Position numbers and translations under genes: made by a program
The notes under the pieces: generated by a model
The model's database searches: none
The model's input: the letters and a program-made list of their open reading frames with translations, nothing else
Told to the model about the DNA's origin: nothing
Shown here: positions 11,928 through 21,059 of the stretch, one piece after another
Numbering within the stretch: the first letter of the stretch is position 1
Layout of the letters: every line of letters begins with the position of its first letter
DNA from: Elgaria multicarinata webbii
Lineage: Eukaryota; Chordata; Lepidosauria; Squamata; Anguidae
Assembly: GCF_023053635.1 (NCBI RefSeq)
Contig: NC_086182.1
Location: 2,803,001-2,867,000, forward strand
Direction: 5' to 3'
Length of the DNA stretch: 64,000 bases

Positions 11928-14866
11928 CTACCTTGATGAACATGCTGAAAACAAACTCACCTTGCCTTTTCAATGAAGCAGCTGATGACTTTTTCAGTCC
12001 ACCTTTCCGTAGGTTGTTGTTTGCCAGATCTTGAGACAAGAGGGGGCTATTTGTAGGTGTGCCTTAAATTAAATGTTTAAAAGCTTTAGAATGGGTGGCA
12101 CATTTTGACTGTGGAAGGACGTTTTCAAGGCATACAAGACGTTAAACATAAAGAAAAGAGGCCCTTTTTGGTTGATTGACAAGCAGTTCTTATAAATCAG
12201 TTCTTATAAACATGCCCCATAGAGTGAAACATGAGACATAACCCCATGAAACCCATACCCTGAAAAACCAGTGTAACTGTTTATATATTTTGATTTCACA
12301 ATGCAAGGTTGCATTTATGAGAGCAAGTAACCATAAAACAGTGTTCCCTAACCTGGTACCCTCCAGATGTTTTGGACTACAACTCTAAGCATTTGTGACT
12401 ATTGGCCATGCTGGCTGGGGCTGCTGGGAGTTGAAGTCCAAAATATCCTTGGGTTGCGGAAGCCCGCCATAGAAGAATGACAGGAAAAGTTCACCTCATG
12501 GAAACAAATATTTCCTGCAAAAAATAGAATATATAAAAGCATCTCCAAGCCTAAATTCTTTTCTGATTTAGTTTTCTTTACAGATAAGAAGGGCTTTAGG
12601 CAAAGGGCTCCTAAGCACTACAAATCAAATGCCATTGTGCACCTATTCTGTCTTTTCCTCCTTAACGGATTTTTCCTGGTAAGAAAAAAGTCAGAAGTGG
12701 TGGAAAATGGAAGACATCATGGTCTGGCCCTCCTGTATTCCAGGCAGGGAAGCACCACATTTGAGGCAGGAAAGCCACCCTAAGCCTCTCCCACAATCAG
12801 CCAGCATGCTCCTTTTTGTTATTATCCAGAGGGGAATTTGTGTAAGAAAATTGTGGAAAGGGTAGATGAAAATTCATCTGTAAAAAGGGGATCATACCAG
12901 TGACTGCCTCTCCTCCGAGCCTCACAGTGGCTGAGCCTGGGAAATCACTTAGGAACAATGATTGAGAAAGTAACTAGAGAGGAGGGAAGAGGAGAGAAAG
13001 CTGGGAAAGGAGCTGCTCTAACCTTTTCCAGACTGTCACAGTCTATGCTAGGGACAGTGTGGATCTCACATTGCAGTAAAATCTAGTTTCCTTGACAAGT
13101 CAAATCCTGCAGTCAGAATACTGAAATTGGGAGAATACTTTTGTGAGTTGCAAAATGAATTCAAGTTACAGGGTTTGAGGAATTCAGCATTTTTTTCTGC
13201 AGGTTTCATAGGGGTCTGGCCACAAAGCCTACATTCAGTCCCAGAACCCGGATTGCAGGGGCAGGAAATGCCTCTCACAAATGGAGAATGGCGGGATCCA
13301 TAGAGTCACAGCTGGTCTTGAGGCCCACCTGGGAATGCCCATCCATCCCCTGGAGCCAAGCCCCACCTGGCTCCTCTGCACCGTGAATGCAGATAGGAGA
13401 GTCAACTCCATGGATGTGGAGCATGGGACACACAGACCCACTCACAAGAACAAGTCAAAGCCAAAGCCTCTCACCGAACCCTTCGTCTTTTTTCCTCCTC
13501 TTTGCCTTGGAGGCAGCAGCGTCTCCTGAGTGCAGAACAGATTCAGGCTGGCAAACCAGCTGGGCTCCTGTCATTGGCTTCAGACCTGGGGTTGCGGATG
13601 GGGAGAGATTGAAGGTTTGATTCTTTATGCAATGCAGCTTCCTCGGCCTCTTCATTTCTAGCCTGCCGAAAGGCATGCCAGGAGTCCAGGGAACCGGTCC
13701 TTCAGGGACATTCCAGGCCTCCTGCTTGAAATTCCTTTTCTGGCAGGGGTGTGGGGAGGTTGTTTGTTCTTTAAAGAACACCTCTGTCACTTTTATTTAC
13801 AGGGAAAGCGTGCATGCAGTTTACTACAAAACTGCTCCATGAGAAGTCAAGCTGGCTCCTCACCACCACCACCAGGTTTTTAGTTTCAGGTCTGCCCTGA
13901 GAACTCCTCCTCACAAGGACGAGGCTAAATCTCCACCCACCCCTGCACAACCCTCAGGGGGGATTCTTCTTTCAGGCACTAGGCCTGAGCTGCCTGTTGG
14001 GCACCGCCTTCCAGCCCCACCCTTTTCCCCTGCCCTTACCCACCAGTGGAATCATAGCTGAGGAAATCTGCAAACTCCTGCGCCAAAGTATCGTCACTGG
14101 CAAAGGCGCAGAGGCAGGCAAAGAAGTGGAGGCATTTCTGGCCTGCCTCTTCCTTGGTAGAGGTGGTCTTGCTGGACTTCAGGGACTGGCAGGAGCAGAA
14201 AAAGCGGTGCTCCATCACGTTCTTATGGCCAGCCTTGTGGGCAAAGGAGGTGTGGAGATAGCCCAAGCTGTGCTTCTGGCTGGCTTTGCACTTTACCACC
14301 ATAATGCTCTTGGTAATCCTTTGGACCAGAGGCCCCGTGGGCTCGGTGGCTAGCTGCCAGATGGTTTGCTTTGTTTCAGGCGAGGCCTGCATCGCGTTCA
14401 AGACGGAGCTTTTCAGGGTGAGCGGGGTGGCCTCCGTCTGGCAGTTCACCGCCAGCTTAATGTGCTGGCACTGGTTTTCTACCACACCTTGTGTGGCTGC
14501 CTTCAAACATGACGGCACGTAGCAGCGCCCAGAGCTGAGCTGCGTGACGATAGTCCCCTCCACAGTTTGGATGGTGGTCTCTGAAACACCCAGCTCCACA
14601 AAGCACCGGTAGTCTGGCCCCCTGTCCCTCTGCCGCACCGAATAGACTTGCAGCTCGGAGCCAGTGACGATTTTGACCGCATCCACTCCAGCCTGCTTCC
14701 GAGTGCCGTAGCGGAAGACTGTGCCACAAGTCTTGTTCTTGCAGCTTAGCCCACGAGTGCCGTTGTATGTGCCACATCGCGGGCATTTCCTGATGCCGCG
14801 CAGGGTCGCTTTCCCCAAGTCCGATAAGAACGCTGGGACTTTACTCCTCACAGAGTTTGATTCCAT
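7185..14866 (-). CDS. C2orf42: C2orf42 orthologue, eight coding exons (full CDS)
   Basis: Joining 14866-14044, 13585-13475, 12062-11961, 10518-10414, 9212-9105, 8727-8627, 8184-8022 and 7393-7185 on the minus strand gives an open frame of 573 codons plus a stop. All introns are GT-AG and all phases fit. The product reads along remembered human C2orf42 (574 aa) from MES to TITFP. The function of the family is poorly known and the protein is presumed nuclear. The N-terminus has a zinc-ribbon-like cysteine set (C28, C31, C42, C47). Further on come C115/C120/C133/H135 and a SWIM-like C-x-C-x18-C-x-H at 224-247. A basic serine-rich linker spans exons 2-3, and exons 4-8 form a conserved C-terminal block. 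The start is the first ATG after a good splice acceptor and matches the human start. The gene runs the same way as TIA1, with its promoter CpG island about 7 kb upstream. Confidence 0.95.
7425..7965 (-). mobile_element. CR1 LINE 3' part in the C2orf42 last intron
   Basis: Read in reverse it gives the CR1 C-terminal region and 3' UTR; the sequence is similar to 33277-33985. It fills most of the 628-nt intron between coding exons 7 and 8. Since C2orf42 runs on the minus strand, this copy is in sense with the gene. Confidence 0.85.
8022..8184 (-). CDS. C2orf42: C2orf42 coding exon 7
   Basis: The 163-nt exon encodes [18 protein letters not shown] through [18 protein letters not shown] to FLKVG. 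The acceptor is tcccag at 8185 and the donor is G|gtaagt at 8021. The intron that follows is short (628 nt) and most of it is a CR1 LINE tail in antisense. Confidence 0.93.
8334..8402 (-). mobile_element. CR1 LINE tail fragment
   Basis: A short copy of the shared CR1 end (catagaatagtagagttgg, then ccccctgctcaatgca) lies within the intron between C2orf42 coding exons 6 and 7. Confidence 0.85.
8627..8727 (-). CDS. C2orf42: C2orf42 coding exon 6
   Basis: The 101-nt exon encodes [17 protein letters not shown] through [16 protein letters not shown], nearly identical to human. The acceptor is ttccag at 8728 and the donor is GAG|gtaaga at 8626. Confidence 0.93.
9105..9212 (-). CDS. C2orf42: C2orf42 coding exon 5
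   Basis: The 108-nt exon encodes [17 protein letters not shown] through [18 protein letters not shown], nearly identical to human. The acceptor is ttttag at 9213 and the donor is G|gtacct at 9104. The donor is weaker than most in this gene. Confidence 0.93.
9273..10094. mobile_element. hAT nonautonomous foldback element (822 bp)
   Basis: The ends TAGGGCTGTGC and GCACAGCCCTA are perfect inverted repeats, flanked by an exact 8-bp duplication ATATTTAG (9265-9272 and 10095-10102), the hAT signature. The interior is GC-rich and built of hairpin cassettes (9487-9571 and 9710-9824). These are separated by repeats of ccctcccccttacctg, each of which is a consensus splice donor on the opposite strand. 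It lies in the intron between C2orf42 coding exons 4 and 5. Confidence 0.92.
10103..10207. mobile_element. Palindromic MITE
   Basis: The arms gcaatcctgtgcatgtttag and taagcatgcataggattgc are inverted, with acagaa/ttctgt continuing the stem. It directly follows the target duplication of the hAT copy, so the hAT probably inserted at its edge. Confidence 0.75.
10414..10518 (-). CDS. C2orf42: C2orf42 coding exon 4
   Basis: The 105-nt exon encodes [10 protein letters not shown] through [16 protein letters not shown] to HYQFDG, which is close to human. The acceptor is tcttag at 10519 and the donor is G|gtaagt at 10413. The downstream intron carries the hAT element at 9273-10094. Confidence 0.92.
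10540..10935 (-). mobile_element. L2-like LINE 3' end pieces
   Basis: Two fragments, about 10540-10615 and 10784-10935, start with ttatttattaaa and atataccgctccca or tatcccaccctatatca. This is the reversed 3' UTR of the L2-like LINEs found elsewhere here. Confidence 0.6.
11117..11293. repeat. Long inverted repeat (about 75-bp arms)
   Basis: The left arm 11117-11197 and right arm 11219-11293 are near-perfect reverse complements around a 21-nt spacer. The innermost 32 bp match exactly. It lies in the intron between C2orf42 coding exons 3 and 4, so the pre-mRNA could form a long hairpin. A CR1 tail begins at its right edge. There is no coding sense; its origin as a transposon foldback is likely but unproven. 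Confidence 0.88.
11296..11397 (+). mobile_element. CR1 LINE 3' tail
   Basis: Forward-oriented CR1 end: cagggatgctttagggtgga, then gagcagggggttggact, then ctattctatgattctatg. Confidence 0.88.
11889..11922. repeat. (AG)n microsatellite
   Basis: About 17 AG units, in the intron just downstream of C2orf42 coding exon 3. Confidence 0.95.
11961..12062 (-). CDS. C2orf42: C2orf42 coding exon 3
   Basis: The exon is 102 nt and encodes [12 protein letters not shown] through NLRKGGLKK to LKRQ, matching the human linker exon. The acceptor used here (ttaag at 12063) restores the frame. A second AG 16 nt inside the exon would not. The donor is G|gtgagt at 11960. Confidence 0.85.
12344..12475. mobile_element. 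Palindromic hAT-type MITE
   Basis: It contains ccctccagatgttttggac, actacaactctaagc, ggctggggctgctgggag and gaagtccaaaatatcc, the same palindromic family as 5313-5452 but more diverged. Confidence 0.8.
13475..13585 (-). CDS. C2orf42: C2orf42 coding exon 2
   Basis: The exon is 111 nt (phase 1 in, phase 1 out). It encodes the variable linker starting GLKPM and ending in a basic KAKRRKKDE stretch that may act as a nuclear localisation signal (inference). The acceptor is cccag at 13586 and the donor is G|gtgaga at 13474. It differs from human far more than the flanking exons do. Confidence 0.85.
14044..14866 (-). CDS. C2orf42: C2orf42 coding exon 1
   Basis: This 823-nt exon holds residues 1-274, about half of the protein. 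The ATG is at 14866-14864, with the splice acceptor (tgtccag) just upstream so that this exon begins near 14878. The donor is G|gtgggt at 14043. A nearby gtaagg, 5 nt further on, would put the next exon out of frame. The exon contains all the clustered cysteines: C28/C31/C42/C47, C115/C120/C133-x-H135 and C224-x-C226...C245-x-H247. Confidence 0.95.
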
Positions 14867-15078
14867 TCTTCACAGAGCCTGGACAAAAGAAAGCCACACA
14901 CAAATGAAAAGCTTGATCCACTGGAATTCACTGCCCCAAGTCCTTGAAGTATTTAAAAACTTATTATAAAGTGCTTAAGAATGGTTACTATTCCCTACTA
15001 ACATTTTAAGAGACATGTGAGAACAGTACCTGAAAAGGACGAAAGAGATGCACAGGGCCAACTTTGGTGTTAGCTGTT

Positions 15079-15285
15079 AAATCATAGAACAGTAGTTGGA
15101 AGGGGCCTGTAAAGCCGTTGAGTCCAACCCCCTGCTCAATGCAGGAATCCACCCTAAAGCATCCCTGACAGATGCTTGTCCAGCTGCCTCTTGAAGGCCT
15201 CTAGTGTGGGAGAGCCCACAACCTCCCTAGGTAACTGGTTCCACTGTCATAGTGCTCTAACAGTCAGGAAGAACCCCAACCCAAT
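15079..15285 (-). mobile_element. CR1 LINE 3' end
   Basis: Reverse CR1 tail and C-terminal coding end (tgtccagctgcctcttgaag, then gtgggagagcccacaacc). It lies in the 5' intron of C2orf42. Confidence 0.88.
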
Positions 15286-15943
15286 AAAGATGGGGTGCAA
15301 TACACTAGAAATTTCTCTTGCACAGGCATCATCGAAGTGAACAGTATAAGAGCACCATTACACTGTTCACGAGCATTTTATGCAGCTGAGTTCACTGGGT
15401 CTTGCACAGAAGAACTCTTCAGTAGGATTCCCAATGGTCAGGCCTGTCCGTCTCTCCCTCAGAAGGAGCCATCTTGGGCAATTAGCTACCTCATCTTGTC
15501 CCATGGGAGAGGCACCTCTGTATACAAACAAGTAAGTAAGGGGATCAAACACAGCTGTGAAATCCACAGAAGAAAGGATACACAAAGACGGCTGAGTGTT
15601 TCGGAAAGCTCCCAACATGTTTTAAGCGAAAATGTTCATATTTTCTGCTAAAGGTAACTGCAACATGTAGCTCCTTTGACCAGTTGTTGTCAACCACAAA
15701 GGAGTAAATAAAAGAATTTCCTCTGGATACTCTAAACGTGTTGGAAATATATCAATTCATGCAGCTGTCTTTCTGTGTGAAGGTGAACAAATGCAATCCT
15801 CCCTCCAGTGGCTGTTTTAAGCAACCAAAAAGATATCAGAAATGTATTCAGGCATCTGATATCATGTCTAATTTGTCCCTCGGATACCCACTGCCAGATT
15901 TGTCTTTCCAACCTTATGAAAAAACAAACATCTTCGTCCACCC

Positions 15944-16860
15944 TAGAATCATAGCATTGGAAGCAACCTGGGAGATCATCTAGTCCAACTCAGTGAAGGA
16001 TTTGCAAGGCAGGGTGGAGCTACAGCACTCCTGAAATATGGCCACCTGAGGCAATACATTTTAGAGCTGAAAAGCTCTCGCTGTTATGGAATTTCTCCTA
16101 AGGGTTAGCTGAAATCTGTCTCGCAGCCATTTCAGGCTGTGGGTTCCAGTCCTTCCCTTGGGAGCAACAGAGAACAAGTCAGCTCGCTCCTCTGCATCAC
16201 AGCCTTTCGGATATTTGAAGACCGCTGTCATAAGAACATAAGAAGAGCAACCACGCTGGAGCAGGTCAAGAGTCCACCTAGTCCAGCATTCTGTTCACAC
16301 AACAGCCCACTAGCTGCCCCCACAGGAACTCACAAGCAGGCATGAGTGCAACAACGCCCTCCTGCCCTTGTTCCCCAGCAACTGTTGCACATAAGCAAAC
16401 TGCCTCTGATGCTGGAGGTAGCATATCATGTCTCCCCTTAATCTTCTCTTCTCCAAGTTGAACATATCCAGTTCTTTCAACCGCTCTTCACGGGCCTTCG
16501 TTTCGGCCCCCTCACCATCCTCGATGCTCTTCTCTGAACATGCTCCAACTTAACCATGCCCTGCTTAAAACGGGGCACCCAGAAATGGACACAGTACTCC
16601 AAATGTGGCCTGACTAACACAGAATACAGCGGTACTGTTATGGCTCTGGACACTAGGCTTCTGAACGCAACCCAAGATTTCACTAGCTTTCTTAGCTGCC
16701 ACATTGCACTGCAGGCTTATAGTCAACTTGTGATCCACGAAGACCCCGAAGCTCTTTTGCCATGTACTGCTGCCAAACCAAGTCCTCTGCTATCCTATAC
16801 TTGTCTGTTTAATTTTTTTGGAGCGGCAAATTTAACGTCAGAACCGTTGCCCTAGAAGAA
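15944..16860 (-). mobile_element. CR1 LINE with a nested CR1-type fragment
   Basis: A reverse CR1 copy starts at 15944, breaks off at 16230 (gaagaccgctgtc), and resumes at about 16429 (atcatgtctccccttaat). The 16231-16428 insert is another CR1-type 3' fragment (ataagaacataagaagagc). The resumed part reads as the CR1 reverse-transcriptase C-terminus (LVRPHLEYCVHFW, then VQRRASRMVRG). The nested order makes the inner piece younger. Confidence 0.8.
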
Positions 16861-18788
16861 GCAAACAGTCCGTATTCAATTCTGAATTCAATTCAAAACA
16901 CCCTCATCTGCTGATCATTTTCCACAATCATTTTTTTTTCAAGTTGCTGACCTTTTTCTGCAAGGAAGATTGGATTAAGCAGAACTGTTGCAAGCTGACA
17001 CGTTAGCTCCCACCCACTTTGGAGGCCATATAATTAACCAGCAACCAAAGTGTATGTGGGGAAGAGAAACTAAAACTCTATTTCTATTACGTTAATAAGA
17101 GCCCGTTTGCCATCTACTAAAATAGGAATAAGAGACCTCCCTCACAGGTTGTTGTGCAGATGAATAGGCTGTGACTCTGTGCCGTAGAAGTAGGGCAGTT
17201 TATAAAATGTGAGTAAATGATGTATACCAATCCCTACATACCAATCCCATCTCTGCCTTCCCCAGCATCTCATGAAATATCATCAACCAGTGTCACTGAG
17301 TGCAGTATAATCTATTAAGAGGTCTGTTTTGTGTTGCCATCCACTGAGGGTGGATGGGAAATAATGGGACCCGGTGAAGCCCTGATCTTGCTCGTGATTC
17401 TGGCAAGAACATGGACAATCAACCCAGTGGTGTCATAATAAAGCCGTTTCTGACACAGAACCTCTGATGTTCTGTACTATGATGTTTCAGCGAGGTCACA
17501 ATAGTAAGGAAAAGATGCATATGGACTGTTCACCTTAACACTAATTCCTGGGGCAGGCCCAGGACTCCTTGGGACCCAGAGTAATCTGCCAATACTGCTG
17601 CTGGTGGTGTGTGTGTGTTGTGTGTCTGTTCTTTCTCGCTAAACTCTGCCAGCAGGCCTAGAGCAGTCACGTGGTCCTTTTTTCTATTTAGAAGTGACAA
17701 CTCCAGTAGTCCAGATGCATAATAGAATTTCTTGCCTATCTTTGAATCTAGTGAATGTCCTGCATTTCAGATTATAAATGGGCACATCTCAAATTATAAA
17801 TAAATGCGGAATTTTCATGATGCTGAATAAAATGAACAAAAACCTCCTGCAATTTGTGCAAGCAGACAGGATCCTCTCCAGTTGCATAACTGTGATGGCA
17901 CAAAGCCAGTATCTACAGATACATTCTCCCATCATCTGGATCCTTTTGGCATGGAATTGACAAGCTCAGAAGAGCTCCGTCAAAAGACCAACAAAGCACT
18001 TGCAGCCAAAATAAGCAGAAAAATGTAGCAGCAGTCAAAGTAATGCTGAGGGGTGTTGAGCAGATATCCAGAGATAGCTATAAGAACAGTGTAAAGATGA
18101 GCAGAGAGGAAGACCGTGGACTCCAGCTACAGAGCCTCACAAATAATTGGGCAGTAGAGAAAACAAGTTAGAAACGAAACAACCCTTGTTTCATTTTTGA
18201 AGAGTAAAGAGTGCTTCGGGGTAAGATAATCCGTAGCTTCTGAAGACAAATACCAGCAAGTCCCATCTGAAGGTAGCCAGGGAGGTCCCAGATCTTATGC
18301 CCTCATAGGCAAGCAGGCATTGACAGCATGTGACACCGTCGGTGCAATTGCAGGGAAAGATGCCTCAACATTCAAAGAACAAACAGAGGTACAGGAAGCC
18401 TTCTGTCAGCTGGGGAGGAATGAGATCTATCCAAAAGACGTTCAAATGCCTTCTCTAGGCAGTTAAAGTTTAAAATATCATCTATATTGTCCAAACACAG
18501 ATGAGAATCAGCAACTACCCCACAGGCTAGTTACCAAGCCTGCAACATGGAGATGGTGTCTGGAAAAACAGAAGTGTCTGCTTGGCAAACAGCCTCAGAC
18601 ACATTTTCACTGTGATAATTGGACAGCAAGATTAGAAGGCGATCATCTGTTCCTCTGAAGTACAGTTGGACAATAAGGACTGAGGCTGGCACTCATTCAA
18701 ATGTTTCCTCTTCCTCTGTACCATGTAACCAGACACAGAGCTTATTCTGCAAAGTTTAATCACTTGTACTTTGTGTAACTGCCACCTA
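16861..18788. other. C2orf42 5' intron, nothing recognised
   Basis: No exon, RNA gene or clear transposon is recognised; the only simple sequence is a short GT-rich run near 17610. The stretch may hold old, unrecognisable repeats. Confidence 0.4.
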
Positions 18789-19312
18789 TCATAGAATAGT
18801 AGAGTTGGAAGGGGCCTACAAGGCCATCGAGTCCAACCCCCTGCTCAATGCAGGAATCCACCCTAAAGCATCCCTGACAGATGCTTGTCCAGCTGCCTCT
18901 TGAATGCCTCTAGTGTGGGAGAGCCCACAACCTCCCTAGGTAACTGGTTCCATTGTCGTACTGCTCTAACAGTCAGGATGTTTTTCCTGATGTCCAGCCG
19001 GAATCTGACTTCCTGTAACTTGAGCCCGTTATTCCATGTCCTGCACTCTGGGAGGATCGAGAAGAGATCCTGGCCCTCCTCTGTGTGACAACCTTTTAAG
19101 TATTTGAAGAGTGCTATCATGTCTCCCTGCAATCTTCTCTTCTCCAGGCTAAACATACCCAGTTGTTTCAGTCTCTCTTCATAGGGCTTTGTTTCCAGAC
19201 CCCTGATCATCCCGGTTGCCCTCCTCTGAACACGATCCAGCTTGTCTGCGTCCTTCTTGAAGTGTGGTGCCCAAAACTGGATGCAATACTATTTTAGTTC
19301 TTACTTTTATTT
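18789..19312 (-). mobile_element. CR1 LINE 3' part
   Basis: The reverse strand encodes the CR1 C-terminus almost intact (RLKQLGMFSLEKRRLQGDM, then FKYLKGCHTEEGQDLFSI, then VRAVRQWNQLPREVV) and then the tail. This is one of the best-preserved CR1 copies in the window and probably fairly young. Confidence 0.92.
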
Positions 19313-20186
19313 CTGAGCAAAACTACAATTACAAATGATTAAAATTCTTTGCACCAATCACTTTGTAAGTGTTTCCTCTTATATAGAAGAACGCCATGCC
19401 TGAAAATAAATGGTTGGTTGCATATTAAGTTCTTCCAGTTATTGGTTACTTAAACATCACAATCCTATATATGTCTCCTCAAAAGTAACTATAATATAGT
19501 TCAATGGGACTTACTTTGACATGCATGCATAAGATTGTACAGTAAATATGAAATGATGGATCCCTAGAAATCATTTTTGCTAACTCAAAGACCCTTCCTT
19601 ACACAAAAATAACAGTTCTTTAAGATGAAAGTGGAAATGGGGTATAAAATACGCTGTCAACTAATACTCTGGACAGTGCTTTCTTGGTGATGGTGCCCAA
19701 ACACCCTCTCCCCAGAGGCTCATTTCGTTCCCTCCCAAGTATTTGTTCCTATGAAGGTCATTTTCTTCAGACGGGCCTTCAGCTTAGATTAATTTTGTCC
19801 ACTGTTGGTTTTTACCTGGATCTGCTGCTTTATTGTGCTTCTGATATGGATTTTTGGTGGTTTTACGTTATTTGGCATTTTAATGTTCTATCACTTTAAT
19901 TTTGTTGATTTAGACTACTTGATGCTTTTGACTTTTGCAAAAAAACGAACCAAAAAAACAACCAAACAGCCAACACATTTTAAAATTACATAAACTATTA
20001 TGCAAGGTCCCAGCCTTTGCCAGAAATCATAATGAACATTCATTTCTCACCCTTACATGACCATTCCATAGTTCACCAGGGTGCTAGGTAAAAAATCCAC
20101 AGCAACCTAAGTGATCATTAAACTGGAGGCTTCAGAACTATAAGACTAGGAGATGATATATTAATATTATTATTCCCCTCTCTTCT

Positions 20187-20345
20187 TCCAGTTAACTTAG
20201 GCTCTCCCCACCGCCTGTTATCCTCATGACAACTGTATGAGGTAGGTTAGACTAAGAGAAAGTAACGGGATACATTCACCTGATGAGCTTCATGGGCATG
20301 TCGGAATTTGAACACCGGTCTCCCTAGGTCTAATCTGACACCATA
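20187..20345 (-). mobile_element. tRNA-derived SINE (MIR-like), reversed
   Basis: tcctcatgacaactgtatga, ggtaggttagactaagag and a terminal ggaatttgaacaccggtctc (a reversed B-box-like stretch) fit an old tRNA-type SINE in reverse. Confidence 0.5.
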
Positions 20346-20689
20346 CAGGTTGAAATTTTATATTTGCATAGGTTTGAATCAATGCACTTGAGAAACTGCA
20401 GAGGTATTTTCCCTAATTCGACTTACTGACCCTAATGACCATTCACTTCACACAAGAATTGCGAAACCCAAATGCCAAAACTAAAAGATATAAAGACATT
20501 TTGAAGCTGGTATCTCATAAGTTATATGTCTACTATATGTATAATAGGGTTGCCACCCTTAATATATATCTAGCTCTGCTTCTGTGGCCTAAGGCACGAC
20601 TAGACGACATGCAGAAATTAAGCATGTAAAACTTCCTTTCCTCACTTTATCTCCATTCCAGGAAAAGGTTTACCTGCACTTGTTACAAG

Positions 20690-20822
20690 CAAAGGAGCAG
20701 GAGAGGTCCTGCTGCATCAGACCAAAGACCTGTCTGATCCAGAATTCTACTCCCACAGTGCTGATCAGATGCCCCCAAATCGAAAGTCCACAAGCAGGAC
20801 ATGAAGGCAGCAGCACCGCCCT
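20690..20822 (-). mobile_element. CR1-type LINE fragment
   Basis: ctgctgcatcagaccaaag, then gtctgatccag, then ccacaagcaggacatgaagg match the 3' fragment family seen at 16231 and 33277, in reverse. Confidence 0.65.
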
Positions 20823-20870
20823 ACTCACATTCCATGTACATTGCACCATGTACATTGATGGTGCTATATA

Positions 20871-20921
<51 letters not shown>

Positions 20922-20922
20922 T
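20823..20922 (+). mobile_element. LINE 3' terminus with (AAT)n tail
   Basis: The end hairpin tgcaccatgtacattgatgg, then tgctatata, is followed by about 18 AAT units. The same terminus occurs reversed at 54641 and 63908. Confidence 0.75.
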
Positions 20923-21059
20923 CCCAGAGGCATCCGGCCTCCTATACTGGGGGATAACATATATGATCAGTAGCCTCCATGAAAAAAGAAAAGAGAGAAG
21001 GATGCTGATCCTAGGTTCACATCTCAGCTTTCCACGAATCCAGAATCTGACAGGGCCAG

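Noticed and set aside
14036-14043. gtaagg as the donor of C2orf42 coding exon 1
   Set aside because: It is the stronger-looking donor, but using it shifts the frame. gtgggt 5 nt earlier restores the match to human GLK.
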